DNA of 28,369 nucleotides from a virus (IMGVR_UViG_3300005936_000292:1-28369), one strand, 5' to 3'; positions 18,201 through 26,518 are shown, counted from the stretch's first letter. A program made the numbers and translations. Notes: a model not told the origin generated them from the letters alone.

Positions 18201-21200
18201 TTTCCAATGATAAAAGAGTATCTTATCAGAGAGTCAGGATTCAAACCGGCAGAAGTAGGAATAATCACAGGAGCAGTAAACAAAAAACTTCGTGGAACAA
18301 TACAAGAGCAGTTTAATGAGGGGAAGATTAAAGTCTTGCTTGGTTCAGACGCTATCAAAGAAGGAGTAAATTTACAGGTGAAAACAACAGACTTGTATAT
18401 TGCTTCTTTGCCTTGGAACTTTACACAGGTAAAACAAGTTATTGGAAGAGTTTGGAGACAGGGTAACGAATGGAAGAACGTAAGAATACATAACGTATAT
18501 ATAGAGGACAGCATAGACGTATTTTCAGCACAGAAGATTGAGACAAAGCAAAAAAGATATGAGGAGTCGTTAAAATATAAAGGAGACTATTTAGATGTTG
18601 GAGATGTCAACTTTGAAGAGTTGAAACTAGACCTTATCAAAAGTGGGGTCAGAAGAGTTGAGATAGAAAAAGAAATAGAGAAAAAGAAACTAGAAAACGC
18701 AGTCGGAGAAGCCGAGTCAAACTTTGGATTCTACAGCAGAAAAGCACAGGAGATTAACAACCTTAAAGAAAGAACAGACAGGTATTTGGAATTGACTGAG
18801 CGTTATGAAAAGAGCGCGTTGGAAGACCCAGCTGATGAATACTACACAAGACAAGCTAAAGAGTATAGAGAAGATTATAACGATACACTAGCAAAATATG
18901 AGGAAGCTAAGACAGAAGCAGTAGAGCGTGGAGTTTTGGATATAGAAAAACTAGACTTATTATCAAATGAAGTTACCAAATCCAAAACAGAGCTTGAAGG
19001 ACTAGAAGAAAGATATGTGGAGAAGTTAGCTGAAGCCACAAAAGAAGAAGAAACTAGAGTAGCCACTACTGCAGGGAAGAATGATTTCAAAGACATAACA
19101 GACAAGATAGCAGAACAAAACAAAACTTTCTTTGAGAAAGCTCCAGCACTTGGCACTAAAACATCTGTAACAGAAAGCCCAACAAGTGATCCAGTTGAAA
19201 CTATTCAACAAGAAGAAAGTTTTAATGATTCAGAAGGGTCAGGTGATTCTGCTTTAGATGTAGAGAGAGACGAGAATATGGCAGCTGAAAGGGCAAAATG
19301 GAATATAAAAATGTCTAAGGAAGCCGAGACTGATAGTTTGATAAACAAAACAACTATAATGCAAAGGCTTGAGAAGATATATAACATACCTATCAAGAGC
19401 AAGGCTACATACAAGTGGGGTTCAGTCGTTGGTATGTTCTATCCAAAGAAGCAAATAATCAGAATGAAGAAATGGGGAGAGTTGGCAGTCGCAGCGCACG
19501 AAATTGCACACCACATAGACAGCACTCTATTAAAACTAGAAACAAAATGGAGAAAATCCACAAGAGCTATACAAAAAGAACTGGCTGATTTAGATTACAA
19601 TCAAAAGCAGAGAAGAACTAAAGAAGGGTTTGCCGAGTATATGAGATATTATTTAACAACTGATTTAGCAGAGAGCAAAGCTCCAGAGTTCACTAAGTTC
19701 TTTGAAGACTTTTTGACTAAAAATCCAGAGCTAAAGGGTAAGATAGTCGAAACTAAACAGATGTTTGATACTTGGAACAAGCAGGGAGCAGAGAATAGGT
19801 TTATACAACATATTGACTGGAAAGGGGAACATACAACCTTGCCCGGAGTAAGAAGAAAAGCTCAAAAAGCTATACAATGGATTCAGACAGAACTGAATGA
19901 CTCTCTTTATGTGCCAAGAAAAATAGAAAAAGAAATAGAGAAGATAATCGGTAGGAAGTTCAGACCAACAGAAAGCCCGACAGCTATGATGGAATTCTCA
20001 CAGTCAAAAGCAGGAGCTATAGCAAAAACATTTGTTATGGAAAAAGCCATTGATGAATTTGGAAACGTAGTTGGAAAGAGTTTAGCAGAAGTGTTAAAAC
20101 CTATTGCGAGGAAAGATATCAAATTCTTTGTAGCTTATGGAGTTGCAAAGAGAGTTATAAACCTAGAAGGCAGAGGAGTTGAAAGTGGATTTGATATGGA
20201 GGACGCAGAATATATTATTGAAAAGTATAAGGATAAAGGGTGGGATCCAGTAGTTGAAGACTTAACTACTTGGTCTAACAATATTATGGACTGGCTTACT
20301 AGGGCAGGTGGTTTGAGTGTAGAAAATACTCTAAGAATGAGAGAACTAAACCCAATATATTTGCCATTTAAGAGAGCTTTCTTAGATGACATAATGACTT
20401 CTATAAAGGGGTCTGGAGGTATAGTTAATACTGGAACAGGAATTAAAAAGATAAAAGGAAGTGGGAGAGCTATCATAAACCCTCTTGACTCTATGATTCA
20501 GTCAGTTACAGAGCTTATTGGTAGGGCTCAAAAATTACAGATTGCTAAGTTGTATGCGAATATAGCAGAGCAAGAAGGAGTAGGTGGATTTATAACAGAA
20601 GTTCCAGCTCCTACTAAAGCTACAACTTTCAACTCTTCACAAATACAAAGTTATATAGAAGAAATTACTGGAGAAGTCAGTACCTCAGAGTTAGACGATA
20701 TGCTAACAGTGTTTACGCAAGACAGTAAGTACAGTGGTAAAGACAATATCGTCTCTATATATAAGGACGGAAAACAAAAGTTCTATGAGATACACCCAGA
20801 CTTATACGAAGCGCTACAAAGTATTGAGCCGATGAAGCTTAATGGAGTAATGACAGTATTATCAAAGTTCTCAGGATTGTTAAGACTTGGAGCTACTGGA
20901 TTAAAGGCCTCTTTTGGACTTGTTAGAAACCCAGTCAGAGATGCACCGACTTATGCTGTATTCTCAAAGAGAAAAGGAGCAACTCCATTTGATATTGTAG
21001 GTGGAACGATTAAAGGCATAACAGCTAAAGAAGGAGAGCCTACTTGGAGATTCAAGCGACTTGGTGGAGCTATGTCCGGTCAGATAGGCTATGACAGAAA
21101 ATCTGCTATGTCCACTTTTGACGAAGTCTTGTTAAAGAGCGAAGGATTCAAAGGAAAAACCTTAATGGTTGTGAAACACCCAATAGACGCTTTAAGGAAT

Positions 21201-22295
21201 ATAGTGTCAGCAGGATTTGAGCTTGGGCCAAGAAGCGCAGAACTAGAAGCTAACTATAAAAAGTATAAAAAAGAAAAGCCAGACTGGACAGACGAAGATG
21301 CTTTTGTTCAAGCATTTAATGACGCACAAGATGTAACAATCAACTTTACTAAAGCAGGACGCTTAGCGAGGAAGATAAACGAAGTTTCTGCTTTCTTTAA
21401 TGTAGCTATCAGAGGACCAGAGAAGATGTATAGGAGTGTGAAAGAAAGACCAATACAAACGATTGTAAAGGCTATAATGTGGCTTACAATAACAGCGCTT
21501 CTTTCTTGGTGGCAGAACAAAGACAAGCAGTGGTATAAGAATTTAGAACCTGCATATAAATACAACAACTTATTTTATGAAGTTGGAGATGTAGTCTTCA
21601 GGCTACCTATACCTTTTGAATTAGGTACAATATTTATGTCTTTACCAATGGCTATATTAGATAGTACTAGAGAACAAGATTTAGAGGCTTTCTCTGGTAT
21701 TCTTGATATATTAAAATCACAGATTCCAGACCCGACTCCATCAGCCTTTGGGCCATCACTAGATGTTGCTGCAAACAAGAACTTCTTGGGCAGACCGATT
21801 GAGTCAAAGGGATCACAGTATTTATATCCTACCGAGAGGAAGAAGAGCTATACCTCAAAACTTGCAGTCAATACTTCAAAAATGTTTGACGCTCTTAATA
21901 TAGAACTACCTTATATTGGAACACTATCTCCAGTACAGATTGACTACTTGATAGATAATTATACTGGTGGGTTCCTAAGACAATTCAAGACTAAAGGCAA
22001 TTCAGAATTAGCAGACCAACCGGTGATTGGAGACGTTCTATTAAGAAACAGAGAGTTCCCTTCACGACAACTTAATAACTTCTTTACTGATTACACTAGA
22101 TTGCAACAGAAAAAATCCGCAGGAATAGCCACAACAGAAGAACAGATAGAGTATTTGAAGATTAAGTCTATGCACAAGATATATACTTTATTAAATGATA
22201 TAATTAGGTCATCAGTTGAGAGTGGAGACAGAGCAAAAGCTGATAGAATAAAAAGAGAATTAACAAATCAACTAAAAAACTATGGTTATAAATAA
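12291..22295 (+). CDS. Giant polyvalent protein: DNA methylase, SNF2 helicase, zinc peptidase-like, LPD38-like
   Basis: This 3334-residue protein fills a third of the window. In order: two WKKF motifs (5-8, 23-26) and a proline-rich linker; helical and hydrophobic Gly/Ala-rich stretches (about 221-330); a small beta-domain (about 634-715); a basic linker; an N6-adenine methylase (about 936-1170) with DEYYTPKKV, SAM motif EPAIGTGNF (from 1008) and NPPY (1077-1080); an SNF2 helicase (about 1360-2100) with GVGKT (1573-1577), DEVH (1722-1725), SATP (1779-1782) and QVIGRVWRQG (2049-2058); a coiled coil (about 2120-2260); HEIAHHID (2403-2410) with downstream EGFAE (2445-2449); and a long C-terminus (about 2850-3260) like LPD38 of phage polyvalent proteins, with a possible membrane segment near 3058-3075. 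Known relatives such as P1 DarB are packaged and protect incoming DNA. All catalytic motifs look intact. It overlaps the tail fibre start by 14 bases. Confidence 0.92.
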   Translation: MAINWKKFASPTGGTENSSGMDWKKFGTPAPSVPQPTVSEVPAPTPPVEPKKDYPFGQGSFLKKARDFVSLLPSSFNILRDELATAYQETPVFGVQATYSPKSKDDLAKLQEEHKKSKLGKYTEREQAVVPSAVSSRTLGIIPNKTQQQAKKLTVKTTELDKKRTEVDDLGKYMSSIKDTDTQKYNDNVDSFNKKVEAYNKSAEKVKKEYVAFMLLPENKHPNYAMAGSAVGGLMAFGTLGKLFQPLNLSSKTSSLFSKGYQAQKGIFKGAQISRGAGSIVASVPIFATASTIHEGMEQLSDNKFDPKTLFSEAGKGVATGTLFGAGKSFATLPARVASQFINFSSWSALDRYAENGEISKDDIIPILIDGGQMALFELISGRAITKAYETNRMGAVTGELSRGHLEARNPKLSKLEISNLSATIGKANATLFYAKEGLLRARVAKESPEVIRILENQYKDSFNLNNKLNVKYNYLEGKDYIIKNNEVKVLNEETGRIQEGKQFQNFENGINYRIYEGKMYPVDIVDSTGIIPQGTGMPKIGKGVTAENKVVLPKEAESVTVAKKPVEPTKPVITPDKAATIKTALTGKTPIIPKTTGEIVAGIAKKTVIPTIEKTPVKEIEEKAKAEVALNPKDFEFGKITTEDADKFIGKTFTQSTKSLSDGNEGFVIKGERELKVISRDGNDFTVKDTKTGEEETFDASLFIGNFKGGDMKEVKKPVAPELKGKKITVEKGALSDVPVSDRKGKIIKKGEGAYDTDSKVKSTKKEFKITLENGEEINVEYDEDFGVRHFAFMTDEPNSISRTGYKSHYEMDYTLQGMTPEKYAVGLGNEFAKQELKNRPKRKKKLDKVKKQEDNKIKPKTYGKPSDNNIGSSVKKDTLPKAIQVGEKQPSDTGGAVAVDSKGVAPRKRSVSGKRIGERLGKDVGKKGQAEINKKVKELLALNKANEDYSVSEKELLAQYSGLGGLESTGAEGRGLLDEYYTPKKVVDLIWNNIKDLLPENPKIIEPAIGTGNFLKDAPKGSIIEGFEIDKTSAKIAQILYPDASITTDSFEKLFIDDRGNKKTPTAYADLVIGNPPYGEHRGIFKGLGEEPKIAKYEEYFIKRSLDIAKEGGIVAMVIPSSFLRNGSDYAKQQIAKSGILIDAYRLPNSTFDTTDIGTDVVIFRKTPLVGTDSTGRLAETERLREITNNTYFESNPEKILGIEKERKGRFGLEKYVEASKDITIGTTIDKVTYTPEENAKITEVADAQDVGESKSDIKEASDGIKTEIESGAITKPEEFEKNWEKPVNTVTKKPKAKLGAKVDKRVTIPTPKKTKGILDLGQYYKLPKEELEALTEVGPTGEATPELVKKLTEEKKAEYLNKYKNEWQNNFNYFSGDIQEKLLQLEIDFPKGGEQYDKQKKGLLASLPERYEVDRISIAPNTPFAQTKITYDGEERTLRGAFLEFLDTLPHSTFGKTSRWEIRDYVNEQSVRGGDKKRNQSVREARRVVGNKLFSQFLTEGLEPSQQKIVADKFNDQYNGYARPDYREVPLAGKLHDTFKGNPLEIKDVQLQGVGFLVNKGVGLLAHDVGVGKTMQLVIAINETIARGWSKKPLLVVPGGNVYGQWIKEIQELLPNIKINSLANLGGEFKGDLKTLEIEDGSITILSYEGLKKLGFKDETYASLTKDLQDAIGDLNPSKTARSKAKEITQVEETLGKAKKGTQTENFFEELGFDLFAMDEVHNANHIVKGAKLAEQGKATEFRGLTVRPSDLGIKTWLATQYVLKNNNGRNVYLASATPFTNNPMEYYSILSLMARSRLKKMGIENVNEFMNTFMDLTVEGEATAAGKWKERNNIRGFKNYQQFQKLLTEFIDFRDGAEAGVKRPNRVTNTTVLKPTALQTELTEEAQELFTPKFQNEGGTMKGIGEMRLIAYSPYASHYYKGALPTYKQFVENSPKIKAIVDMIVQNRSDQKTANQVIYSTIGVTHFPMIKEYLIRESGFKPAEVGIITGAVNKKLRGTIQEQFNEGKIKVLLGSDAIKEGVNLQVKTTDLYIASLPWNFTQVKQVIGRVWRQGNEWKNVRIHNVYIEDSIDVFSAQKIETKQKRYEESLKYKGDYLDVGDVNFEELKLDLIKSGVRRVEIEKEIEKKKLENAVGEAESNFGFYSRKAQEINNLKERTDRYLELTERYEKSALEDPADEYYTRQAKEYREDYNDTLAKYEEAKTEAVERGVLDIEKLDLLSNEVTKSKTELEGLEERYVEKLAEATKEEETRVATTAGKNDFKDITDKIAEQNKTFFEKAPALGTKTSVTESPTSDPVETIQQEESFNDSEGSGDSALDVERDENMAAERAKWNIKMSKEAETDSLINKTTIMQRLEKIYNIPIKSKATYKWGSVVGMFYPKKQIIRMKKWGELAVAAHEIAHHIDSTLLKLETKWRKSTRAIQKELADLDYNQKQRRTKEGFAEYMRYYLTTDLAESKAPEFTKFFEDFLTKNPELKGKIVETKQMFDTWNKQGAENRFIQHIDWKGEHTTLPGVRRKAQKAIQWIQTELNDSLYVPRKIEKEIEKIIGRKFRPTESPTAMMEFSQSKAGAIAKTFVMEKAIDEFGNVVGKSLAEVLKPIARKDIKFFVAYGVAKRVINLEGRGVESGFDMEDAEYIIEKYKDKGWDPVVEDLTTWSNNIMDWLTRAGGLSVENTLRMRELNPIYLPFKRAFLDDIMTSIKGSGGIVNTGTGIKKIKGSGRAIINPLDSMIQSVTELIGRAQKLQIAKLYANIAEQEGVGGFITEVPAPTKATTFNSSQIQSYIEEITGEVSTSELDDMLTVFTQDSKYSGKDNIVSIYKDGKQKFYEIHPDLYEALQSIEPMKLNGVMTVLSKFSGLLRLGATGLKASFGLVRNPVRDAPTYAVFSKRKGATPFDIVGGTIKGITAKEGEPTWRFKRLGGAMSGQIGYDRKSAMSTFDEVLLKSEGFKGKTLMVVKHPIDALRNIVSAGFELGPRSAELEANYKKYKKEKPDWTDEDAFVQAFNDAQDVTINFTKAGRLARKINEVSAFFNVAIRGPEKMYRSVKERPIQTIVKAIMWLTITALLSWWQNKDKQWYKNLEPAYKYNNLFYEVGDVVFRLPIPFELGTIFMSLPMAILDSTREQDLEAFSGILDILKSQIPDPTPSAFGPSLDVAANKNFLGRPIESKGSQYLYPTERKKSYTSKLAVNTSKMFDALNIELPYIGTLSPVQIDYLIDNYTGGFLRQFKTKGNSELADQPVIGDVLLRNREFPSRQLNNFFTDYTRLQQKKSAGIATTEEQIEYLKIKSMHKIYTLLNDIIRSSVESGDRAKADRIKRELTNQLKNYGYK

Positions 22296-24672
22296 TAAAG
22301 AAAATCCACAAGAGCCACAAGACCCTAGTATCGGAGTAGAAGATTTACTTCTACACAACGAAGAAACCAGAAGAGACGTTCAGAATCTTAAAGAGACTGA
22401 GATTGTTCAGCGTTCCGAAAACCACCAAGAAGCTCAAACTATCAGAGAGGCAAGTCTTGAAGCGCTCTCAGAGATTAAAGGCTCAATAGACTCAATAGAC
22501 ACTTCTAAAGAGAAAGATAAAAATGAGGTCCAAAAGATTGAGATAGTTACGAAAGAAGATAAAGAAGATGGGAATGAATTGGCTACAGCTTTTTTCAAAA
22601 TGCTTAAAGGGAGAAAGGGAGAACAAGGAGAGAAAGGAGACTTTGCAAAAGGGATTGATGGAAAGACACCCGTCAAAGGCGTTGATTATTATACTGAAAA
22701 AGAAATAGAAAAGATTGCAAAAGATGTTTTGGCTCTTGTTACTATTTCAAAAAACAATAAGGACGCTATTGACTATACTAAAATTGCAAAAGATGTTTTG
22801 TCAGAAATGTCTAAAGATAAAACCAACAAATCTCTTACCTCAAAAGATGTTGTAAGGATTGTTGCTTCATTAAAAGGAAAGGATAAAATTTCTTATAATG
22901 ATTTGAAAGAGACTCCTACCATATTCAAACAGAAGGGAGGAATAGCCGGAGCAGGATATCTAAAAGACTTATCAGATGTTTCTATCTCTGGGCTTACCAA
23001 TGGAGAAGTATTGAAATGGAATAGCACAACCAACAAATTTGAGAACGGAGCAGGTTCTGGAGGAGTTTCAACTTTTATAGCTTTGACTGATGTATTTGAG
23101 ACTACTTATGTTGGCGAAACTGGAAACTCAGTAAGAGTTAATGCTGCAGAAACAGGCTTAGAATTTTATACTCCAGCCGGAGGCACAGACGAAAAAGTAG
23201 GAATAGATTCGGGTGCTACAGCAGGATATATTGGAGCTGGAGCAGGTGATGGCGTATTAAGGGTAGATTCTACTTTAGATTATGTTGATGGAGGAGACTA
23301 TGTAACTGTAGGATTAGACTCAACATTAAAATCAAACTATGACGCAGGATATTCTCACATTTCTAATAATGGTTCAGACCACAGCTATATAGACCAAAGC
23401 GTGGTTAGTGGAGCTACCCCAACATTTACAAACACAAACTTTACAGCTTCTACAGATAAAAATTATGTAACTGACGCAGAGTTGGTAGTGATCGGGAATA
23501 CTTCTGGGACTAACACAGGCGACCAGAGTTTAGCCGGATTAGTTACTACAGACCAAAGCACTCCACAGACAATAGGAGTAACTGGAGACAGGCTAACCAA
23601 ATTATGGGCTGTTGATATTACAGTAACGAATGCGATAGCAGGAGATATCACAGGAAACGCAGCAACAGTTACCACCATTACAGGATTAGCTCCAGACACA
23701 GCTACAACACAAGCTACACAGCCAAATATAACAAGTGCAGTGCTTTTACCTTGGACTGGATTAAAACCAGGGGTAGATGGAGAGATACCTACCTTTGACG
23801 CTTCAGGAGACCCAGCCTTTGTAGCTGTAGGAACAGCAGACCAAGTATTAACATCTAATGGAGTAGGAGCGGCCCCAACATTCCAAGACGCAACTGGAGG
23901 AGCTTCTCAATTATCTGAATTATCAGATGTTGTAAGTGCTACTAACACAGACAAGTTTGCTTTAATGGCTAACGGATCTACGGGATATGTAGGCAGGGCT
24001 TTAGTAGAAGCAGACATCTCAGATTTAGGAACTTACGCTGCTACAGACCAAACATTTTATATAGGTACTACTCAACTTGCTATTAATAGAGCGAGTGCGG
24101 CTTTGACATTAGCAGGACTTACATTGACTACTCCGAACATAGGAACACCGAGTGCTGGAACTCTTACCAGTTGTACAGGGTTGCCTTTAACTGGATTAGT
24201 AGATGATACTACAACAGCTTTAGGAGTCGGTACTTTAGAATTAGGACACGCCTCTGATACTACTCTTTCAAGAAGTGCGGCAGGAATATTGGCGGTGGAA
24301 GGAGTTGTAATTCCTTCTATAAGCTCAACAAACACTTTAACCAATAAAAGAATTACAGCAAGAGTTGCTACATTCTCTTCTGATGCTACACCAGATGTAG
24401 ATACAGATGATTATGACGCAGTAACTATTACAGCACAGGCCGCAGCAATCACTGATATGAACTTTACTGGAACGCCAACAAACTTCCAAAAGATTACAGT
24501 AAGAATAAAAGATAACGGAACTGCAAGAGCAATAACTTGGGGTTCAGATTTTGAAGCAAAGGGAATAGCTTTGCCCGTAACCACAGTAATATCAAAAGTA
24601 TTAACAGTTGGGTTTATATATGACACAGTAACCTCAAAATGGGGCTGTGTTGCTACAACCCAAGAAGTATAA
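22282..24672 (+). CDS. Tail fibre protein with collagen-like segment
   Basis: This 796-residue protein probably forms a trimeric receptor-binding fibre. Residues 1-105 are charged and helical (coiled coil). A short collagen-like stretch follows (GRKGEQGEKGD, then GKTPVKGVDYYTEKE, about 110-137), a common phage fibre hinge. The shaft is Gly/Thr/Ala-rich, with fibre phrases such as LSDVSISGLTNGEVLKWN, NTSGTNTGDQSL, and TLTNKR near the C-terminal domain. The last 100 residues form a beta-domain with ITDMNFTGTPTNFQKITVRIKD, seen in many phage fibres. The ATG lies inside the polyvalent gene (14-base overlap), so the two are probably translationally coupled. No enzymatic domain is seen. Confidence 0.85.
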   Translation: MVINNKENPQEPQDPSIGVEDLLLHNEETRRDVQNLKETEIVQRSENHQEAQTIREASLEALSEIKGSIDSIDTSKEKDKNEVQKIEIVTKEDKEDGNELATAFFKMLKGRKGEQGEKGDFAKGIDGKTPVKGVDYYTEKEIEKIAKDVLALVTISKNNKDAIDYTKIAKDVLSEMSKDKTNKSLTSKDVVRIVASLKGKDKISYNDLKETPTIFKQKGGIAGAGYLKDLSDVSISGLTNGEVLKWNSTTNKFENGAGSGGVSTFIALTDVFETTYVGETGNSVRVNAAETGLEFYTPAGGTDEKVGIDSGATAGYIGAGAGDGVLRVDSTLDYVDGGDYVTVGLDSTLKSNYDAGYSHISNNGSDHSYIDQSVVSGATPTFTNTNFTASTDKNYVTDAELVVIGNTSGTNTGDQSLAGLVTTDQSTPQTIGVTGDRLTKLWAVDITVTNAIAGDITGNAATVTTITGLAPDTATTQATQPNITSAVLLPWTGLKPGVDGEIPTFDASGDPAFVAVGTADQVLTSNGVGAAPTFQDATGGASQLSELSDVVSATNTDKFALMANGSTGYVGRALVEADISDLGTYAATDQTFYIGTTQLAINRASAALTLAGLTLTTPNIGTPSAGTLTSCTGLPLTGLVDDTTTALGVGTLELGHASDTTLSRSAAGILAVEGVVIPSISSTNTLTNKRITARVATFSSDATPDVDTDDYDAVTITAQAAAITDMNFTGTPTNFQKITVRIKDNGTARAITWGSDFEAKGIALPVTTVISKVLTVGFIYDTVTSKWGCVATTQEV

Positions 24673-24673
24673 T

Positions 24674-26005
24674 ATGGCATTAATAACAAACTTAGTATCT
24701 GCTTGGAAAATGGACGAAGAGTCTGGAAATTTAGTGGATTCTCATGGAACCAATACTGGCACGGATAATGGAACTACTGTTGTCGCAGGAAAGATTAACA
24801 ATGGCAGAACTTTTGATGGAACAAATGATTATGTAGATATTGGAGGAGATTCAAGTTTGCATACAGCCAATGCTGGGCTTTCGTTTTGGATTAAATCAAC
24901 TAATGATGCTAGAGGAATAATCTTTGAACAAGGAGATGATGATGCTGTAACCTTTGTGTCTATAGAAGTAGGAGCAGGCTCAACAGGGTTTTTAACAGAT
25001 GAATTAATAACAATAGTAACCAATTCATCTGGAGGAACAGAAAACAGGATTGGATATACAACTGCAACAAGAAGCGAATTATTTGATGGTAATTGGCATC
25101 ACATTGTTTTTGTAGCTGATACTTCTGAATATAGACTTTATTTAGACGGAGTGGAAAAAACTTTAACAGTGGGAGTTGGTAATAATAATGGAGCTTGGAC
25201 TGATAAAGCTGGATTAGATGTTGGAGGGATAGGAGCGGGAATAGGAAATAGCGTTGATTGGTTTGCTAAATTCAACGGAACATTAGATGAGCTCTACTAT
25301 TTTAATGAAGCATTAAATGATAGAGATGTAACAAATCTTTATAACTTAGGAGCAGGGCTTCCATATCCATTTCACCCTATAGCATTTGATAATACAGCAG
25401 AGAGTACAGCTTATTCTTTTTCATACACTTGTACTGGAAAGGACAGAGCGTTAGTTGTCGGTATTTTTAATGCACAAGTAAATGAAACAAATATAACTGG
25501 AGTAACCTATGATGGAGTTTCTCTAACTAAGGTTATTACTGAGCAAAATACTTATGGAATGTATTTATTCGTTTTATTAAATCCTGCTTCTGGCTCAAAT
25601 ACTTTAGTAATAAATAAAACTGTAGCAAGCGATAATGTAGCTTTTGTAACAAGCTATACTGGCGTTGGGAATATAGATGCTGTAGCAAGCGATAAAACAA
25701 GCGCAGGAACAACCGATTTAGCCCTTGATACAGCTGTTAGAAATTCTAATGCTTGGCTAGTAAACTTAGGAACTCACGTTTGCACAGATGCCGGAGTTGA
25801 TATTGTTACAGAGTATACCGAAAGACAAAATGCCCAATTAATCGCAGCGAATATTCAAGCATCACTAGGGGATAGTGACGGGACTGTGGCTACTGGAAAT
25901 GTAGAGACAAATTTTTCAAGTGCAACGACTAGGCCAACTTCAATAGTAGCAGGGCTAACAGTATCGTTGACCCCGCCAACAGGTAACTTTTTACAATCAT
26001 TTTAA
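24674..26005 (+). CDS. LamG / concanavalin-like receptor-binding protein
   Basis: This 443-residue protein carries a LamG-type (concanavalin-like) domain at about 1-235, with LVSAWKMDEESGNLVDSHG, DGTNDYVDIGG, NWHHIVFVAD, YRLYLDG and the closing GTLDELYYFNEALNDRDVTNLYN. Such domains bind sugars or surface proteins, so it is probably part of the tail tip. The C-terminal half is another beta-sandwich rich in T, V and N. It starts one base after the fibre stop (TAATATG). An in-frame TTG at 24647 lies inside the fibre gene and is unlikely to be used. Codon use differs from the neighbours: aspartate is almost always GAT. A 15-base direct repeat (TGTAGCAAGCGATAA) occurs at 25621 and 25681. Confidence 0.85.
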   Translation: MALITNLVSAWKMDEESGNLVDSHGTNTGTDNGTTVVAGKINNGRTFDGTNDYVDIGGDSSLHTANAGLSFWIKSTNDARGIIFEQGDDDAVTFVSIEVGAGSTGFLTDELITIVTNSSGGTENRIGYTTATRSELFDGNWHHIVFVADTSEYRLYLDGVEKTLTVGVGNNNGAWTDKAGLDVGGIGAGIGNSVDWFAKFNGTLDELYYFNEALNDRDVTNLYNLGAGLPYPFHPIAFDNTAESTAYSFSYTCTGKDRALVVGIFNAQVNETNITGVTYDGVSLTKVITEQNTYGMYLFVLLNPASGSNTLVINKTVASDNVAFVTSYTGVGNIDAVASDKTSAGTTDLALDTAVRNSNAWLVNLGTHVCTDAGVDIVTEYTERQNAQLIAANIQASLGDSDGTVATGNVETNFSSATTRPTSIVAGLTVSLTPPTGNFLQSF

Positions 26006-26019
26006 TTAAATAGAATACA

Positions 26020-26151
26020 ATGAAACTATCAATAATTTGTGCTAGATGTCAAAAGAAAATAAGAGAACCCGAAGAAGATAACGGGCATAATGACCGAGAA
26101 TGGTGCAAAAAATGTTGTAAGAAACACAACGGAGGTAAAGATATAAAATAA
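26020..26151 (+). CDS. Small zinc-ribbon-like protein (43 aa)
   Basis: This 43-residue protein has two cysteine knuckles: CARC (residues 7-10) and CKKCC (29-33), the second followed by KKH. The CxxC pairs are spaced as in a zinc ribbon and the rest is basic and charged, so it may bind nucleic acid or a protein partner. ATTAAATA ends seven bases before the ATG and overlaps the preceding stop, the same arrangement as before the structural genes; this supports it as a real gene. It sits between the LamG protein and a membrane protein, separate from the operon's other functions. Its function is not recognised. Confidence 0.65.
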   Translation: MKLSIICARCQKKIREPEEDNGHNDREWCKKCCKKHNGGKDIK

Positions 26152-26166
26152 TTAAATAAATAAGTA

Positions 26167-26475
26167 ATGGAAGAACTAACAACAATCGGTTTAGTAGTGT
26201 CAGCAGTAGTAGGGATAACAACAGGATTAATCGCCTTGATTAAATTCAGCACTACCAAGTTCTTTGATTATTTGAATAGAAACGCTGATAAAGGAAAGAC
26301 CGACAATAACCAAGAGGTTGAGATTGCGTTGTTACGACAAAAGCAGAAAATGCTTGAAAGTAATCACTTGATACACCAAAAAGCCATTGAAGTTCAATTA
26401 GTAGAAAACACTAAAGAGCATACAAAGATAAGCGTAGTATTGGCTAAGATTTGCCAGAAATTAGGAATAGAATAA
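26167..26475 (+). CDS. Small membrane protein with coiled coil, holin-like
   Basis: This 102-residue protein has one clear transmembrane helix (about residues 6-27, IGLVVSAVVGITTGLIALI). A soluble part follows with helix-forming heptads (VEIALLRQKQKMLESNHLIHQKAIEVQLVE) and one cysteine near the C-terminus. The form (one N-terminal membrane helix plus a coiled coil) is common in phage lysis proteins, either holin-like or inner-membrane spanin-like, and it lies near the lysin. ATTAAATA lies eight bases before the ATG. The next feature is a strong promoter. The lysis role is inference from topology and context. Confidence 0.65.
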   Translation: MEELTTIGLVVSAVVGITTGLIALIKFSTTKFFDYLNRNADKGKTDNNQEVEIALLRQKQKMLESNHLIHQKAIEVQLVENTKEHTKISVVLAKICQKLGIE

Positions 26476-26489
26476 AGGTTAATAACTTT

Positions 26490-26518
26490 TTGACATATTA
26501 TTTTATATATTAGATAAT
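26490..26518 (+). promoter_or_regulatory. Near-consensus sigma-70-type promoter
   Basis: A perfect -35 box, TTGACA (26490-26495), is followed by a 17-base AT-rich spacer and a -10 box, GATAAT (26513-26518), one base off TATAAT. Transcription would start at about 26525 and run into the structured leader and small-gene cassette. It is the only promoter of this quality I see in the window. Confidence 0.8.

Noticed and set aside
24647-24673. TTG start extending the LamG protein by nine residues
   Set aside because: The extension lies inside the fibre gene, and the ATG at 24674 begins with a typical LamG-protein start (MALITNLVSAWKMDE).
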